Assembly: GCA_945869265.1 (NCBI GenBank)
Contig: CAMBOI010000002.1
Coordinates: 62,001-126,000, forward strand
Reading direction: 5' to 3'
DNA from: an uncultured Prevotella sp.
GTDB taxonomy: Bacteria; Bacteroidota; Bacteroidia; Bacteroidales; Bacteroidaceae
Length of the DNA stretch: 64,000 nucleotides
The notes beneath the pieces are model-generated. The model was not told the DNA's origin. It ran no database searches and saw nothing but the letters and a program-made list of their open reading frames with translations. Of the stretch, positions 8,639 to 17,193 are shown in pieces (position 1 is the first letter of the stretch; each line of letters opens with the position of its first letter). A program made the position numbers and the translations under genes.

Positions 8639-9055
8639 ATGATGGCAGAAATGGAAAGAATAGAGGAACATCTGACAGAACATGGAGTGAAGCCCACGGC
8701 AGTGAGAATACTGGTGTGGGAACAGGCTTCGCGTCAGCAGGAGACATTCACCCTTAGCGACATGGAGGGATGGATGCCCCACATGGACAGGTCGAGCATA
8801 TTCCGTGCACTGAGGCTTTTTGCCGAGCACCACCTGCTGCATGAAATCGACGACGGCAGCGGTCAGCAGAAGTATTGCGTATGCCGCTGCACCAACAGTC
8901 AGCACCTCAATCACATTCATTTCACCTGTCTGAAATGCGGACAGACCTATTGCCTCGAAGACTATCAGATACCGCTTGTTCAGTTGCCCGAGGGTTTTGA
9001 CATGGAAGATGCCGAATATGTCATCAAGGGAGTGTGTCCGCATTGCAAAAACTGA
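8639..9055 (+). CDS. Fur-family metal-responsive repressor
   Basis: 138-residue ferric-uptake-regulator-type DNA-binding protein. The winged helix occupies about residues 5-85 (KPTAVRILVW, then the recognition helix near MDRSSIFRALRLF), followed by the dimerisation part with HIHFTCLKCGQTYC and the C-terminal CPHCKN, which supply the two CxxC zinc-binding pairs. The recognition region and the linked P1B-ATPase suggest zinc or another divalent metal as co-repressor, but the metal cannot be fixed by sequence alone. Without the 53-bp insertion in the preceding gene, the two genes would overlap by the classic ATGA, so they were probably translationally coupled. Confidence 0.88.
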   Translation: MMAEMERIEEHLTEHGVKPTAVRILVWEQASRQQETFTLSDMEGWMPHMDRSSIFRALRLFAEHHLLHEIDDGSGQQKYCVCRCTNSQHLNHIHFTCLKCGQTYCLEDYQIPLVQLPEGFDMEDAEYVIKGVCPHCKN

Positions 9056-9126
9056 CTAAAGACAAGAAAAATAACAAAGAAGTGGAAAAAAAACACTTTT
9101 TTGCTTGTTATATCGGGGGAATTTAG

Positions 9127-9134
9127 TAATTTTG
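9127..9134 (+). promoter_or_regulatory. -7 box of the purH-mreBCD transcript
   Basis: TAATTTTG matches TAnnTTTG, 41 nt before the start. The nearest TTTG (9100-9103) gives a spacer of 23 nt, longer than usual. Confidence 0.5.
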
Positions 9135-9174
9135 CAGCCTAAATTACACATATTTCTATATATAACGTTATATT

Positions 9175-9771
9175 ATGGCTGAAAAGAAACAGATTAAGAC
9201 CGCATTGGTATCGGTTTTCCACAAGGATGGATTGGACGAGCTGCTCAAGAAGCTCAATGCAGAGGGAGTGAAGTTCCTCTCTACTGGTGGTACACAGAAG
9301 TTTATCGAGTCACTCGGTTATGAGTGCCAGAAGGTGGAGGATGTCACCACTTATCCTTCAATCCTCGGTGGCAGGGTGAAGACTCTCCATCCGAAGGTGT
9401 TTGGAGGTATCCTCGGACGTCGCGACAACGAGGGCGACCAGGAGCAGATGAAGCAGTATGAGATACCCGAGATCGACCTTGTCATCGTTGATCTCTATCC
9501 ATTCGAGGACACCGTGGCAAGTGGTGCATCAGAGGCCGACATCATCGAGAAGATAGACATCGGCGGCATATCGCTCATACGTGCCGGAGCGAAGAATTTC
9601 AAGGACGTGGTGATTGTGCCCAGCAAGGCTGAGTACGTAGTGTTGCTCGACATCCTCAAAGAGAAGGGTGCCGCTACCGACATTGAGGACCGCAAGATGT
9701 TTGCCGAGCGTGCCTTCGGTGTGAGCAGCCACTACGACACGGCTATTCATGAGTGGTTTTTGAAGAATTAA
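9175..9771 (+). CDS. purH: IMP cyclohydrolase (PurH N-terminal domain only)
   Basis: 198-residue MGS-like domain that closes the ring of FAICAR to give IMP, the last step of purine synthesis. Landmarks are KTALVSVFHKDGLDEL, STGGTQKFIESLG, TSYPSILGGRVKTLHPK-like TYPSILGGRVKTLHPK and IVDLYPFEDTV. The second PurH domain, AICAR transformylase (about 300 residues), is absent: the frame ends with a stop and mreB follows 30 nt later. No fragment of the second domain is visible nearby, so this is a naturally separate enzyme, not a recent truncation, and the transformylase must be encoded elsewhere. A TAATTTTG promoter box lies at 9127-9134. Confidence 0.9.
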   Translation: MAEKKQIKTALVSVFHKDGLDELLKKLNAEGVKFLSTGGTQKFIESLGYECQKVEDVTTYPSILGGRVKTLHPKVFGGILGRRDNEGDQEQMKQYEIPEIDLVIVDLYPFEDTVASGASEADIIEKIDIGGISLIRAGAKNFKDVVIVPSKAEYVVLLDILKEKGAATDIEDRKMFAERAFGVSSHYDTAIHEWFLKN

Positions 9772-9800
9772 AAAAATAAAGAATTAAAAGTTCTATATTT

Positions 9801-10823
9801 ATGGGATTTTTTTCGTTTGTTCAAGAAATAGCGATGGACCTCGGAACAGCCAACACTATCATCATCTCTGATGACAAGATTGTGGTTGACGAGCCATCGG
9901 TTGTTGCCCTCGACCGCCGTACCGACAAGATGATTGCCGTAGGCGAGAAGGCAAAGATGATGTATGAGAAGGAACATGCAAATATCCGCACCATACGCCC
10001 TCTGCGCGATGGCGTGATAGCCGACTTCTCTGCCTGCGAGCAGATGATGCGTGGACTCATCAAGATGGTGCATACTGGTAGCCGCCTCTTCTCTCCCTCA
10101 TTGCGTATGGTGATTGGTGTGCCCTCTGGCTCTACCGAGGTTGAACTACGTGCTGTGCGCGATTCGGCAGAACATGCCGACGGACGTGACGTATATCTGA
10201 TTTTTGAGCCAATGGCGGCAGCCATCGGTATTGGTATCGACGTTGAGGCCCCCGAGGGCAATATGATAGTTGACATCGGTGGTGGATCGACCGAGATTGC
10301 CGTTATCTCGCTTGGAGGTATCGTCAGCAATAACTCAATTCGCATTGCCGGTGACGATCTCACCGCCGACATACAGGAATATATGAGCCGCCAGCATAAT
10401 GTGAAAGTGAGCGAACGTATGGCAGAGCGCATCAAGATACATGTGGGCTCAGCCCTCACCGACCTAGGCGACGAGGCTCCAGAGGACTACATCGTACATG
10501 GTCCTAATCGAATCACAGCCCTTCCGATGGAGGTGCCTGTATGCTATCAGGAGATTGCTCACTGCCTCGACAAGACAGTGGCAAAGATTGAGAATGCCGT
10601 GCTCTCAGCACTTGAGAACACCCCACCCGAACTGTATGCCGACATCGTAAAGAACGGTATCTACCTCAGCGGTGGTGGTGCTTTGCTTCGTGGTCTCGAC
10701 AAGCGTCTGCAGGATAAGATCAATATTCCTTTCCACATTGCCGAGGATCCATTGCATAGTGTGGCTAAGGGAGCGGGCATAGCATTGAAGAACGTTGACA
10801 GATTCTCATTCCTGATGAGATAA
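9801..10823 (+). CDS. mreB: Rod shape-determining actin homologue MreB
   Basis: 340-residue bacterial actin that forms membrane-associated filaments guiding lateral peptidoglycan synthesis. The actin ATP-site motifs are present: phosphate 1 in AMDLGTANTIIISDD near residue 11, phosphate 2 in MIVDIGGGSTEIAVI near 155, and the adenosine motif ISLSGGGALLRGLDKR-like YLSGGGALLRGLDKRLQ near 288. The length is standard. It heads the run mreB-mreC-mreD-PBP2-rodA, all in one direction with gaps of 1 to 22 nt or overlaps, the usual elongasome cluster. It is separated from purH by a 29-nt A-rich spacer and shows no promoter of its own. Confidence 0.97.
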   Translation: MGFFSFVQEIAMDLGTANTIIISDDKIVVDEPSVVALDRRTDKMIAVGEKAKMMYEKEHANIRTIRPLRDGVIADFSACEQMMRGLIKMVHTGSRLFSPSLRMVIGVPSGSTEVELRAVRDSAEHADGRDVYLIFEPMAAAIGIGIDVEAPEGNMIVDIGGGSTEIAVISLGGIVSNNSIRIAGDDLTADIQEYMSRQHNVKVSERMAERIKIHVGSALTDLGDEAPEDYIVHGPNRITALPMEVPVCYQEIAHCLDKTVAKIENAVLSALENTPPELYADIVKNGIYLSGGGALLRGLDKRLQDKINIPFHIAEDPLHSVAKGAGIALKNVDRFSFLMR

Positions 10824-10824
10824 A

Positions 10825-11691
10825 ATGCGCAACCTACTCGAATTCTTATCGAAGTGCTATCATTGGCTGCTGTTTGCAGTGCTCGAGGTGTTCAGCTTCG
10901 TGCTGCTTTTCCAATTCAATAGCTATCAGGGCAGTGTGTGGTTCTCGTCGGCCAATACCTTAGTGGGCAAGTTGTATGAACTTGACGCATATGTCGAGTC
11001 GTACTTCTCGCTCACCAAGATCAACAAGAATCTCACTCTGCGCAATTTCTATCTCGAACGTCAGGTCAACCAGTTGTCAAGGCTCTATGCTGACCTGACC
11101 CGAGACACGACAATATTAGAGCGCAATGAATTGGAGTTTCTAAGCAGATACAAGCTGATACCTGCCAAGGTGGTAAGCAACTCTGTTGACCGCAACGACA
11201 ACCTCATGACCATCGACCGCGGACGTAAGGACGGCGTGGAGATAGACATGGGAGTGGCATGTGGCAATGGCGTGGTGGGAGTGGTGTATCTCGTATCCGA
11301 CCACTATTCAATTGTGATGCCAGTGCTCAACTATCACTCCCGCATCAGCTGCGCCATACGCCATCGTGGATATTTTGGCTATCTCAAATGGCAGGGTGGC
11401 GACGCAAACATAGCCTATGTGGAAGATGTGCCAAGGCATGCCAAGTTTAAGCGTGGCGACTGGGTGGAGACCAGCGGCTACTCGACGATTTACCCCCCAG
11501 GAGTGCTTGTAGGCAAGATAATCGAGGTATATAACTCGCGCGACGGACTGTCATATAAACTAAAGGTGCAGCTATCCACCGACTTTGGCAATGTGCGAGA
11601 TGTCTTTGTGATAAGCGATAAGAGCATAGCCGAGCGCACGCGCCTTTTGGAGGCTGCCCGCGACTCAATGTTAAGGGGCAACAAGGAATGA
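10825..11691 (+). CDS. mreC: Rod shape-determining protein MreC
   Basis: 288-residue bitopic membrane protein that links MreB filaments to periplasmic PBP2. The first 30 residues include a membrane anchor (HWLLFAVLEVFSFVLLFQF), followed by a short coiled coil (residues about 60-100) and the MreC beta-barrel core (AKVVSNSVDRNDNLMTIDRGRKDGVEIDMGVACGNGVVG). The C-terminal GDWVETSGYSTIYPPGVLVGKI segment is the classic end of the domain. It starts 1 nt after the mreB stop, so it is co-translated. Confidence 0.95.
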   Translation: MRNLLEFLSKCYHWLLFAVLEVFSFVLLFQFNSYQGSVWFSSANTLVGKLYELDAYVESYFSLTKINKNLTLRNFYLERQVNQLSRLYADLTRDTTILERNELEFLSRYKLIPAKVVSNSVDRNDNLMTIDRGRKDGVEIDMGVACGNGVVGVVYLVSDHYSIVMPVLNYHSRISCAIRHRGYFGYLKWQGGDANIAYVEDVPRHAKFKRGDWVETSGYSTIYPPGVLVGKIIEVYNSRDGLSYKLKVQLSTDFGNVRDVFVISDKSIAERTRLLEAARDSMLRGNKE

Positions 11692-11713
11692 TAGAAAGAA
11701 AAGAAAAACAGAG

Positions 11714-12214
11714 ATGACGATAGACTTTTTAAGGCAATTAGGCATCTTTGCCGTGCTCTGTCTGGCACAGGCGCTCGTGTTCAACCGCATTCATCTTTTT
11801 GGATGCGCCACACCTCTTATATATATATATATGATACTGAAACAAGAGCGCAATTATCCAAAATGGGGAACATTGCTATGGAGTTTTTCCATAGGATTGA
11901 CTGTTGATATTTTGTCCAATACCCCAGGTATGGCAGCGGCATCGCTCACGCTTATTGGAGCAATACAGCCTTATTTCATGGAACTGTTTGTGCAGCGCGA
12001 CGCTGCCGACAATCTGTCGCCCTCGATTAAGTCGCTTGGCTATGGTAAGTTCTGCTTCTATGCCGCTACCCTCACCTTGTTCTACTGCGCGGTGTTCTTC
12101 ACGCTCGAAGCTTTCAACTTCTTTAATCTTTCTCAGTGGATATCCCAGATTATTGGCAGCACATTGATTTCGTTGGTGATAATACTCACAATAGAAAGCG
12201 TCAGGAAAAAGTGA
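11714..12214 (+). CDS. mreD: Rod shape-determining protein MreD
   Basis: 166-residue polytopic inner-membrane protein with about five hydrophobic helices, the third member of the Mre complex. The typical positions are filled: N-terminal helix FLRQLGIFAVLCLAQALVF, then HLFGCATPLIYIYMIL, and SFSIGLTVDILSNTPGMAAASLT, which matches the conserved G-L-x-x-D motif of MreD. Its last codons overlap the next gene: the stop TGA at 12212-12214 is inside the GTGA that starts PBP2. Confidence 0.92.
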   Translation: MTIDFLRQLGIFAVLCLAQALVFNRIHLFGCATPLIYIYMILKQERNYPKWGTLLWSFSIGLTVDILSNTPGMAAASLTLIGAIQPYFMELFVQRDAADNLSPSIKSLGYGKFCFYAATLTLFYCAVFFTLEAFNFFNLSQWISQIIGSTLISLVIILTIESVRKK

Positions 12215-14061
12215 AGGACTATGGATTAGAGAACAGGCAATACGTCATCGGCGGTGTGGCTATCTTCATCGTTGTCGTATATATTCTGAGGCTTTTCACG
12301 CTTCAGATTATGAGTGATGACTATAAGAAGAATGCCGACTCTAATGCCTTTCTTAAGAAAATCGACTATCCTTCGCGTGGCGTAATCACCGACCGCAACG
12401 GAAAGTTGCTCGTGTTCAACCAACCGTCTTACGACGTGATGATAGTCATCAACGAGGCCAAGAACCGTCTCGACACCCTCGAATTCTGCAATGCCCTTAA
12501 TATCACCAAGGAGGAGTTCGACAAGAGGATGGAGACGATAAAGGACCGCTCGAAGAATCCCGGATACTCACGATTCACCCAACAGCTCTTCATGAGTCAG
12601 TTGTCCGATAAGGACTTCAGTATATTCCGCGAGAAGATGTTCCGCTTCCCCGGAGTATATATCCAGCGCCGAAGCATACGCCAATACCAATATCCCGTGG
12701 CGGCACATGTGCTTGGTGATGTGGCGGAGGTGTCGCCTGCCGACATCGAGGAGGATGAATACTATCAGCCAGGTGACTATATAGGCAAACTCGGTGTGGA
12801 GCGAAAATACGAGAAGCAGCTTAGGGGAGAGAAGGGTGTGCAGATCTTGTTGCGCGACGCCCACGGAAGAATACAGGGCAGCTATCAGAACGGAGCACTC
12901 GACAAGCGCCCCGTGCCAGGAAAAAACCTCACCCTCGCCATCGACTACGACCTGCAGGCTCTCGGCGAAAGACTTATGGAGGGAAAAATAGGCAGTATCG
13001 TTGCCATCGAGCCTTCGACGGGCGAGGTGCTGTGCATGGTGTCGTCGCCCAATTACGACCCACGAATAATGGTGGGACGGGCGAGGAGCAAAAACCACCG
13101 CCGACTGAGTAACGACCCCATGAAACCACTGCTCAACCGAAGTATCATGGGACAATACCCTCCAGGTTCGACATTCAAGACAACCCAAGGCCTCACCTTC
13201 CTGTCGGAGAATATCATATCACCGTCAACACCCTTCGGTTGCTCCCACGGATTCTATTTCCGCGGTCTGCATGTGGGTTGTCACGGCCATGCCTCCCCCT
13301 TGTCGATAGTACCGGCACTTAGCACCTCGTGCAACGCCTTCTTCTGTTGGGGACTCTATTATATGATAGGCAACCGCTCGAAGTATGGCAGTGTGCAGAA
13401 TGCCATGAATACCTGGCGCGACTATATGGTGAGCATGGGATTCGGATATAAGTTGGGTATCGACCTCCCGGGAGAGAAGCGCGGACTCATCCCCAATGCC
13501 GAGTTCTACGACAAGGCCTATCGCGGATCGTGGAACGGTCTCACCATCATCAGTATATCAATCGGTCAGGGCGAGGTGAATGCCACCCCATTGCAGATAG
13601 CCAACTTGGGTGCTACGATTGCCAATCGCGGTTATTACTATGTGCCCCACGTGGTTAGGAAGGTGCAAGGAGAACCCCTCGACACCACCTACACCCGCCG
13701 CCACTACACCAAGGCCACCAAGAAAGCCTATGACTATGTGGTGCAGGGAATGAGAGCCTCGGTGCTCGGTGGTACATGCCGTGCTTTGGGACGTTATGAC
13801 TTCATGGCATGTGGTAAGACCGGTACGGCGCAGAACCGTGGTCACGACCACTCCGTATTCATGGGCTTTGCCCCGATGGACAATCCAAAGATTGCCGTGG
13901 CTGTGTATGTGGAAAACGGAGGATGGGGAGCCGACTACGGTGTGCCTCTTGGAGGATTGATAATGGAACAGTATATTCACGGAAAACTGTCGGAAGAGTC
14001 GAAGAAGAAAGCCGACGAATTCCAACATAGACATATCTCTTATGGTACGACAATCAGATAA
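12211..14061 (+). CDS. mrdA: Penicillin-binding protein 2 (elongation transpeptidase)
   Basis: 616-residue class B penicillin-binding protein that cross-links peptidoglycan during cell elongation with RodA. The GTG at 12211 is preferred over an upstream ATG at 12136: it overlaps the mreD stop as GTGA, and the protein then starts just before its single membrane anchor (YVIGGVAIFIVVVYILRLF). The periplasmic pedestal domain follows (about 50-240), then the transpeptidase domain with PPGSTFK (nucleophile S320), SxN as SCN in LSTSCNAFF and KTGTAQ. All three active-site motifs are intact. It overlaps rodA by 20 nt. Confidence 0.95.
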   Translation: MKDYGLENRQYVIGGVAIFIVVVYILRLFTLQIMSDDYKKNADSNAFLKKIDYPSRGVITDRNGKLLVFNQPSYDVMIVINEAKNRLDTLEFCNALNITKEEFDKRMETIKDRSKNPGYSRFTQQLFMSQLSDKDFSIFREKMFRFPGVYIQRRSIRQYQYPVAAHVLGDVAEVSPADIEEDEYYQPGDYIGKLGVERKYEKQLRGEKGVQILLRDAHGRIQGSYQNGALDKRPVPGKNLTLAIDYDLQALGERLMEGKIGSIVAIEPSTGEVLCMVSSPNYDPRIMVGRARSKNHRRLSNDPMKPLLNRSIMGQYPPGSTFKTTQGLTFLSENIISPSTPFGCSHGFYFRGLHVGCHGHASPLSIVPALSTSCNAFFCWGLYYMIGNRSKYGSVQNAMNTWRDYMVSMGFGYKLGIDLPGEKRGLIPNAEFYDKAYRGSWNGLTIISISIGQGEVNATPLQIANLGATIANRGYYYVPHVVRKVQGEPLDTTYTRRHYTKATKKAYDYVVQGMRASVLGGTCRALGRYDFMACGKTGTAQNRGHDHSVFMGFAPMDNPKIAVAVYVENGGWGADYGVPLGGLIMEQYIHGKLSEESKKKADEFQHRHISYGTTIR

Positions 14062-15511
14062 GCAGCCGAGCGTACTTCGCTCTATCGACTGGTGGACAGT
14101 GGCCATCTACGTGGCATTGTTGGCATTCGGATGGATAAGTGTCTGTGGTGCCAGCTATTCATATGGCGACACCGATATCTTAAGTCTCGACACACGTTCG
14201 GGAATGCAGATAATATGGATAGGTACGTCGATGTGTCTGGGCTTCGTGATTCTGATGCTCGACTCCCGTTTCTACGACACCTTTGCCTATATCATCTATG
14301 CCGCACTGTTGTTGTTGCTTTTCGTCACAATATTCAATCCTCATCAGATTAAAGGTTCAAGGTCGTGGCTCGTGCTTGGTCCGTTGCGACTCCAACCGGC
14401 TGAGTTTGCCAAGTTTGCCACTGCTCTTGCGCTTGCCAAGGTGATGAGTGTGTATGGATTTACGGTCCACAACATGCGGCATTTCGCCACTGCCCTTGCC
14501 GTGGTGTTCGTGCCTATGATGTTCATAGTATTGCAGAAAGAGACCGGTTCGGCTCTCGTGTATCTCTCCTTTTTCCTGATGTTCTATCGTGAGGGAATGC
14601 CGGGCAGCGTATTGTTCACAGGAGTCGCTATGGTGATATACTTTGTCGTCGGCATACGTTTTGAGGAGGTGATTTTGATGGACACTCCCACGTCGGTGGG
14701 AAAATTCGTCGTTTTGTTGTTAGTGCAGATATTCACTGCCGGAATGGTGTATATCTATTGCAAGGCACGCCGCGAGGCATGGCTCATATTGGGGTATTCG
14801 CTGGGCATAACCGTACTGTCGTTGCTTTTCTCTGAGTACGTCATACCGTTTGATGTCGTTTGGGTACAGATAATTTTAACCATTATCCTTTGCCTATGGT
14901 TGCTATGGAATGGATTGGGGACGAGAATTAAAAACTATTATTTTATCCTGCTCTTTGCCATAGGGTCGGTGATGTTTTTCTATTCGGCAGATTATGTGCT
15001 CAACAATGTCATGGAGCCGCACCAGAGGGTGAGAATCAATGTGCTTCTCGGTCTCGACGAGGACCTTGCCGGTGCGGGATATAATGTACATCAGAGTGAG
15101 ATAGCTATTGGGTCGGGCGGTCTTGAAGGCAAGGGATTTCTCAACGGCACTCAGACCAAACTGAAGTTTGTGCCCGAACAGGACACCGACTTTATCTTCT
15201 GTACCGTGGGCGAGGAGGAGGGATTCCTCGGTTCGTCGGCGGTGTTGCTGCTGTTCCTCTCCCTCATCCTGCGTCTCATCCATCTTGCCGAGCGCCAACC
15301 CATGCGCTTTGGCCGCATATATGGCTATTCGGTGGTGTCGATATTCCTCTTCCACCTGTTTATCAATGTGGGAATGGTGCTTGGATTGACGCCTGTGATA
15401 GGCATTCCTCTGCCTTTCTTCAGCTATGGCGGTTCGTCGTTGTGGGGCTTCACCTTCCTGTTGTTCATCTTCTTGCGTATCGATGCCAGCAGGGAAATGT
15501 CACGCCGCTGA
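14042..15511 (+). CDS. rodA: RodA, SEDS-family peptidoglycan glycosyltransferase
   Basis: 489-residue polytopic membrane enzyme that polymerises lipid II glycans in the elongasome, paired with PBP2. Ten or more hydrophobic helices are visible, with the SEDS motifs KGSRSWLVLGPLRLQPAEFAK, QKETGSALVY, the Asp/Glu-rich FVPEQDTDFIFCTVGEEEGFLGS, and the C-terminal GIPLPFFSYGGSS. It is about 100 residues longer than proteobacterial RodA because of extra central helices, as usual in Bacteroidetes. Its stop codon directly abuts the stop of the convergent gldH gene (15511/15512) with no gap and no visible terminator. Confidence 0.95.
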   Translation: MVRQSDKQPSVLRSIDWWTVAIYVALLAFGWISVCGASYSYGDTDILSLDTRSGMQIIWIGTSMCLGFVILMLDSRFYDTFAYIIYAALLLLLFVTIFNPHQIKGSRSWLVLGPLRLQPAEFAKFATALALAKVMSVYGFTVHNMRHFATALAVVFVPMMFIVLQKETGSALVYLSFFLMFYREGMPGSVLFTGVAMVIYFVVGIRFEEVILMDTPTSVGKFVVLLLVQIFTAGMVYIYCKARREAWLILGYSLGITVLSLLFSEYVIPFDVVWVQIILTIILCLWLLWNGLGTRIKNYYFILLFAIGSVMFFYSADYVLNNVMEPHQRVRINVLLGLDEDLAGAGYNVHQSEIAIGSGGLEGKGFLNGTQTKLKFVPEQDTDFIFCTVGEEEGFLGSSAVLLLFLSLILRLIHLAERQPMRFGRIYGYSVVSIFLFHLFINVGMVLGLTPVIGIPLPFFSYGGSSLWGFTFLLFIFLRIDASREMSRR

Positions 15512-15997
15512 TTAATGATTGATCTTTATCCCAATGTCAGCGATTCCATGCAGTATTTCGCGCTTCATGTTATGCCGGATGCGCACTTCCAATGAGTCGC
15601 CTTTCTCTATTGGGATATCCTTGATATTATAGTTGTATTGAAACAGACTGACCCCATCGCCCTTGATGCTCCCGTCAGAATCAAACAGGCTGCATGTTAT
15701 GGTGTCGCTCTCAGTCTTCGCCCCTAATGCGTTGTCCTTGGGTATGATGGTGTTGTCAACAATGATGCATACCGACGTGAAGGGATAATTGTCTGAGATG
15801 CGCAGTCCAAGTTCTTCAGTAAATTCTCCTCCTTCGGCAAACGCTGGCATGTGGAAGATGAGTGTGTCGTTCTTCTCCCATCCTGTCAATGGCGTATGCT
15901 CATAGTGGTCATAAACCGTATTACGGTTGCACGACACCATGGTCGTGGCAACCGTAATCATAAGGCTAAATATGTATTTAATTCTGTTCTGGGGCAT
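15512..15997 (-). CDS. gldH: Gliding-motility-type lipoprotein GldH
   Basis: 161-residue lipoprotein of the GldH family, named for gliding in Flavobacterium but widely kept in non-gliding Bacteroidetes. The start at 15997 gives a proper lipoprotein signal (MPQNRIKYIFSLMITVATTMVSC, lipidated Cys near residue 23); the longer frame starts inside ricT and is rejected. The mature domain is beta-rich with the typical GWEKNDTLIFHMP and LGLRISDNYPFTSVCIIVDN segments. It overlaps the ricT 3' end by 20 nt and follows holB-ricT, a conserved Bacteroidetes order. Confidence 0.87.
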   Translation of the reverse strand: MPQNRIKYIFSLMITVATTMVSCNRNTVYDHYEHTPLTGWEKNDTLIFHMPAFAEGGEFTEELGLRISDNYPFTSVCIIVDNTIIPKDNALGAKTESDTITCSLFDSDGSIKGDGVSLFQYNYNIKDIPIEKGDSLEVRIRHNMKREILHGIADIGIKINH

Positions 15998-17174
15998 TTT
16001 GCTGTGGTCTTCTCGGTTTCTTCGGGTGTTGAGGCCTCTGTGCAGCCTCGGGTCGTGGCTTATTGCCGTTGTTATTGTTCTTCTTCTTTTTCTTCTTCTT
16101 TGCTTTGTCAAATCGTGATATGTCGCCACCTGCAAGCAGATCCACGTGCTTCTTGGTCTCGTGTGCCTCACCGTCCTTCTGCAGCGACAGTGGTTTCTCG
16201 CCTCGGCGGTTCATCTCTATGATGTCCTTAGCCCTCTCAGCTGATATGGTCACAAGGTTGGCGGCGATATTCTTGTCGGTGGAGTAGGTGACGAGTCCTG
16301 CAAGAATGTCAGATTTGAAGAGATAGAAGTCGGCGTCCTGTGTCTGCAGGATTACCTCGCGGCTCGGCAACTTCCGGCTTGCCTCCACATAGTCGTCCAC
16401 CTCGTAGTTGAGACAGCATTTCAGTTTGGCGCACATGCCAGCCAACTTCTGCGGATTGAGCGAGATGTCCTGGAATCGGGCGGCATTGGTGCTCACGCTT
16501 ACGAAGTTCTTCATCCATGTGGCACAACACAACTCTCGCCCGCAAGGTCCGGTACCTCCAATTCGTCCCGCCTCCTGGCGTGCTCCAATCTGCTTCATCT
16601 CTATCCTCACGTGGAATGTTTCGGCGAGCACCTTGATGAGCTGTCGGAAATCCACGCGCTCGTCGGCGATATAATAGAATATCGCCTTGTTGCAGTCGCC
16701 TTGGTATTCCACGTCGCCAATCTTCATCTGCAGTCCGAGATCCTTGGCTATCTGTCGGCTCTGTATCATCGTGTCGTGTTCCCTGCTCTTGGCCTCGCGA
16801 AACTTGTCCATGTCGGTGGCACGTGCAATGCGGTAGATGCGTCGGATGTCGTCGGTCGACTTGAGGTTGGCCTTCTTGATCTGTAACTTCACTAATCGTC
16901 CGGTGAGTGTCACCACTCCGATGTCATGCCCTGGATTAGCCTCCACTGCTACAATGTCTCCCTTCTTGAGGTCGAGCTTGTTGACATTGTGATAATATCC
17001 CTTGCGGGTATGCTTAAACTGCACCTCGACGAGGTCGGTGGAGTCGGCGTTTCCTGGCACGTCTGCCAACCAGTCGTAGGTGTTCAGCTGCTTGTCCTGT
17101 CGTCCCACCGCTATATGGCATAGTCCCCTGTCGGTGGAGCAGCATATTGTGAAATCCTTGTTATTATTGTCCAT
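15978..17174 (-). CDS. ricT: RicT/YaaT-like PSP1-domain protein
   Basis: 398-residue PSP1 C-terminal-domain protein. In Bacillus the homologue RicT joins RicA and RicF in an Fe-S complex that affects mRNA processing; the role in Bacteroidetes is not known to me. The start is the ATG of MDNNNKDFTICC, 14 codons after an upstream ATG. Conserved landmarks are VEVQFKHTRKGYYHN, IADERVDFRQLIK, GARQEAGRIGGTGPCGRELCCATW and GMCAKLKCCLNYE, with the paired cysteines probably holding an Fe-S cluster. The last 70 residues are disordered and basic (a run of eight lysines, NNNN and proline-rich repeats), a likely nucleic-acid-binding tail. Confidence 0.85.
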   Translation of the reverse strand: MDNNNKDFTICCSTDRGLCHIAVGRQDKQLNTYDWLADVPGNADSTDLVEVQFKHTRKGYYHNVNKLDLKKGDIVAVEANPGHDIGVVTLTGRLVKLQIKKANLKSTDDIRRIYRIARATDMDKFREAKSREHDTMIQSRQIAKDLGLQMKIGDVEYQGDCNKAIFYYIADERVDFRQLIKVLAETFHVRIEMKQIGARQEAGRIGGTGPCGRELCCATWMKNFVSVSTNAARFQDISLNPQKLAGMCAKLKCCLNYEVDDYVEASRKLPSREVILQTQDADFYLFKSDILAGLVTYSTDKNIAANLVTISAERAKDIIEMNRRGEKPLSLQKDGEAHETKKHVDLLAGGDISRFDKAKKKKKKKNNNNGNKPRPEAAQRPQHPKKPRRPQQNAPEQN

Positions 17175-17193
17175 ATATATCAATTTACAATTT

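Noticed and set aside
9175..9771. purH considered a broken gene
   Set aside because: No fragment of the transformylase domain follows, the end is clean and mreB comes 30 nt later; separate IMP cyclohydrolases exist in related bacteria.
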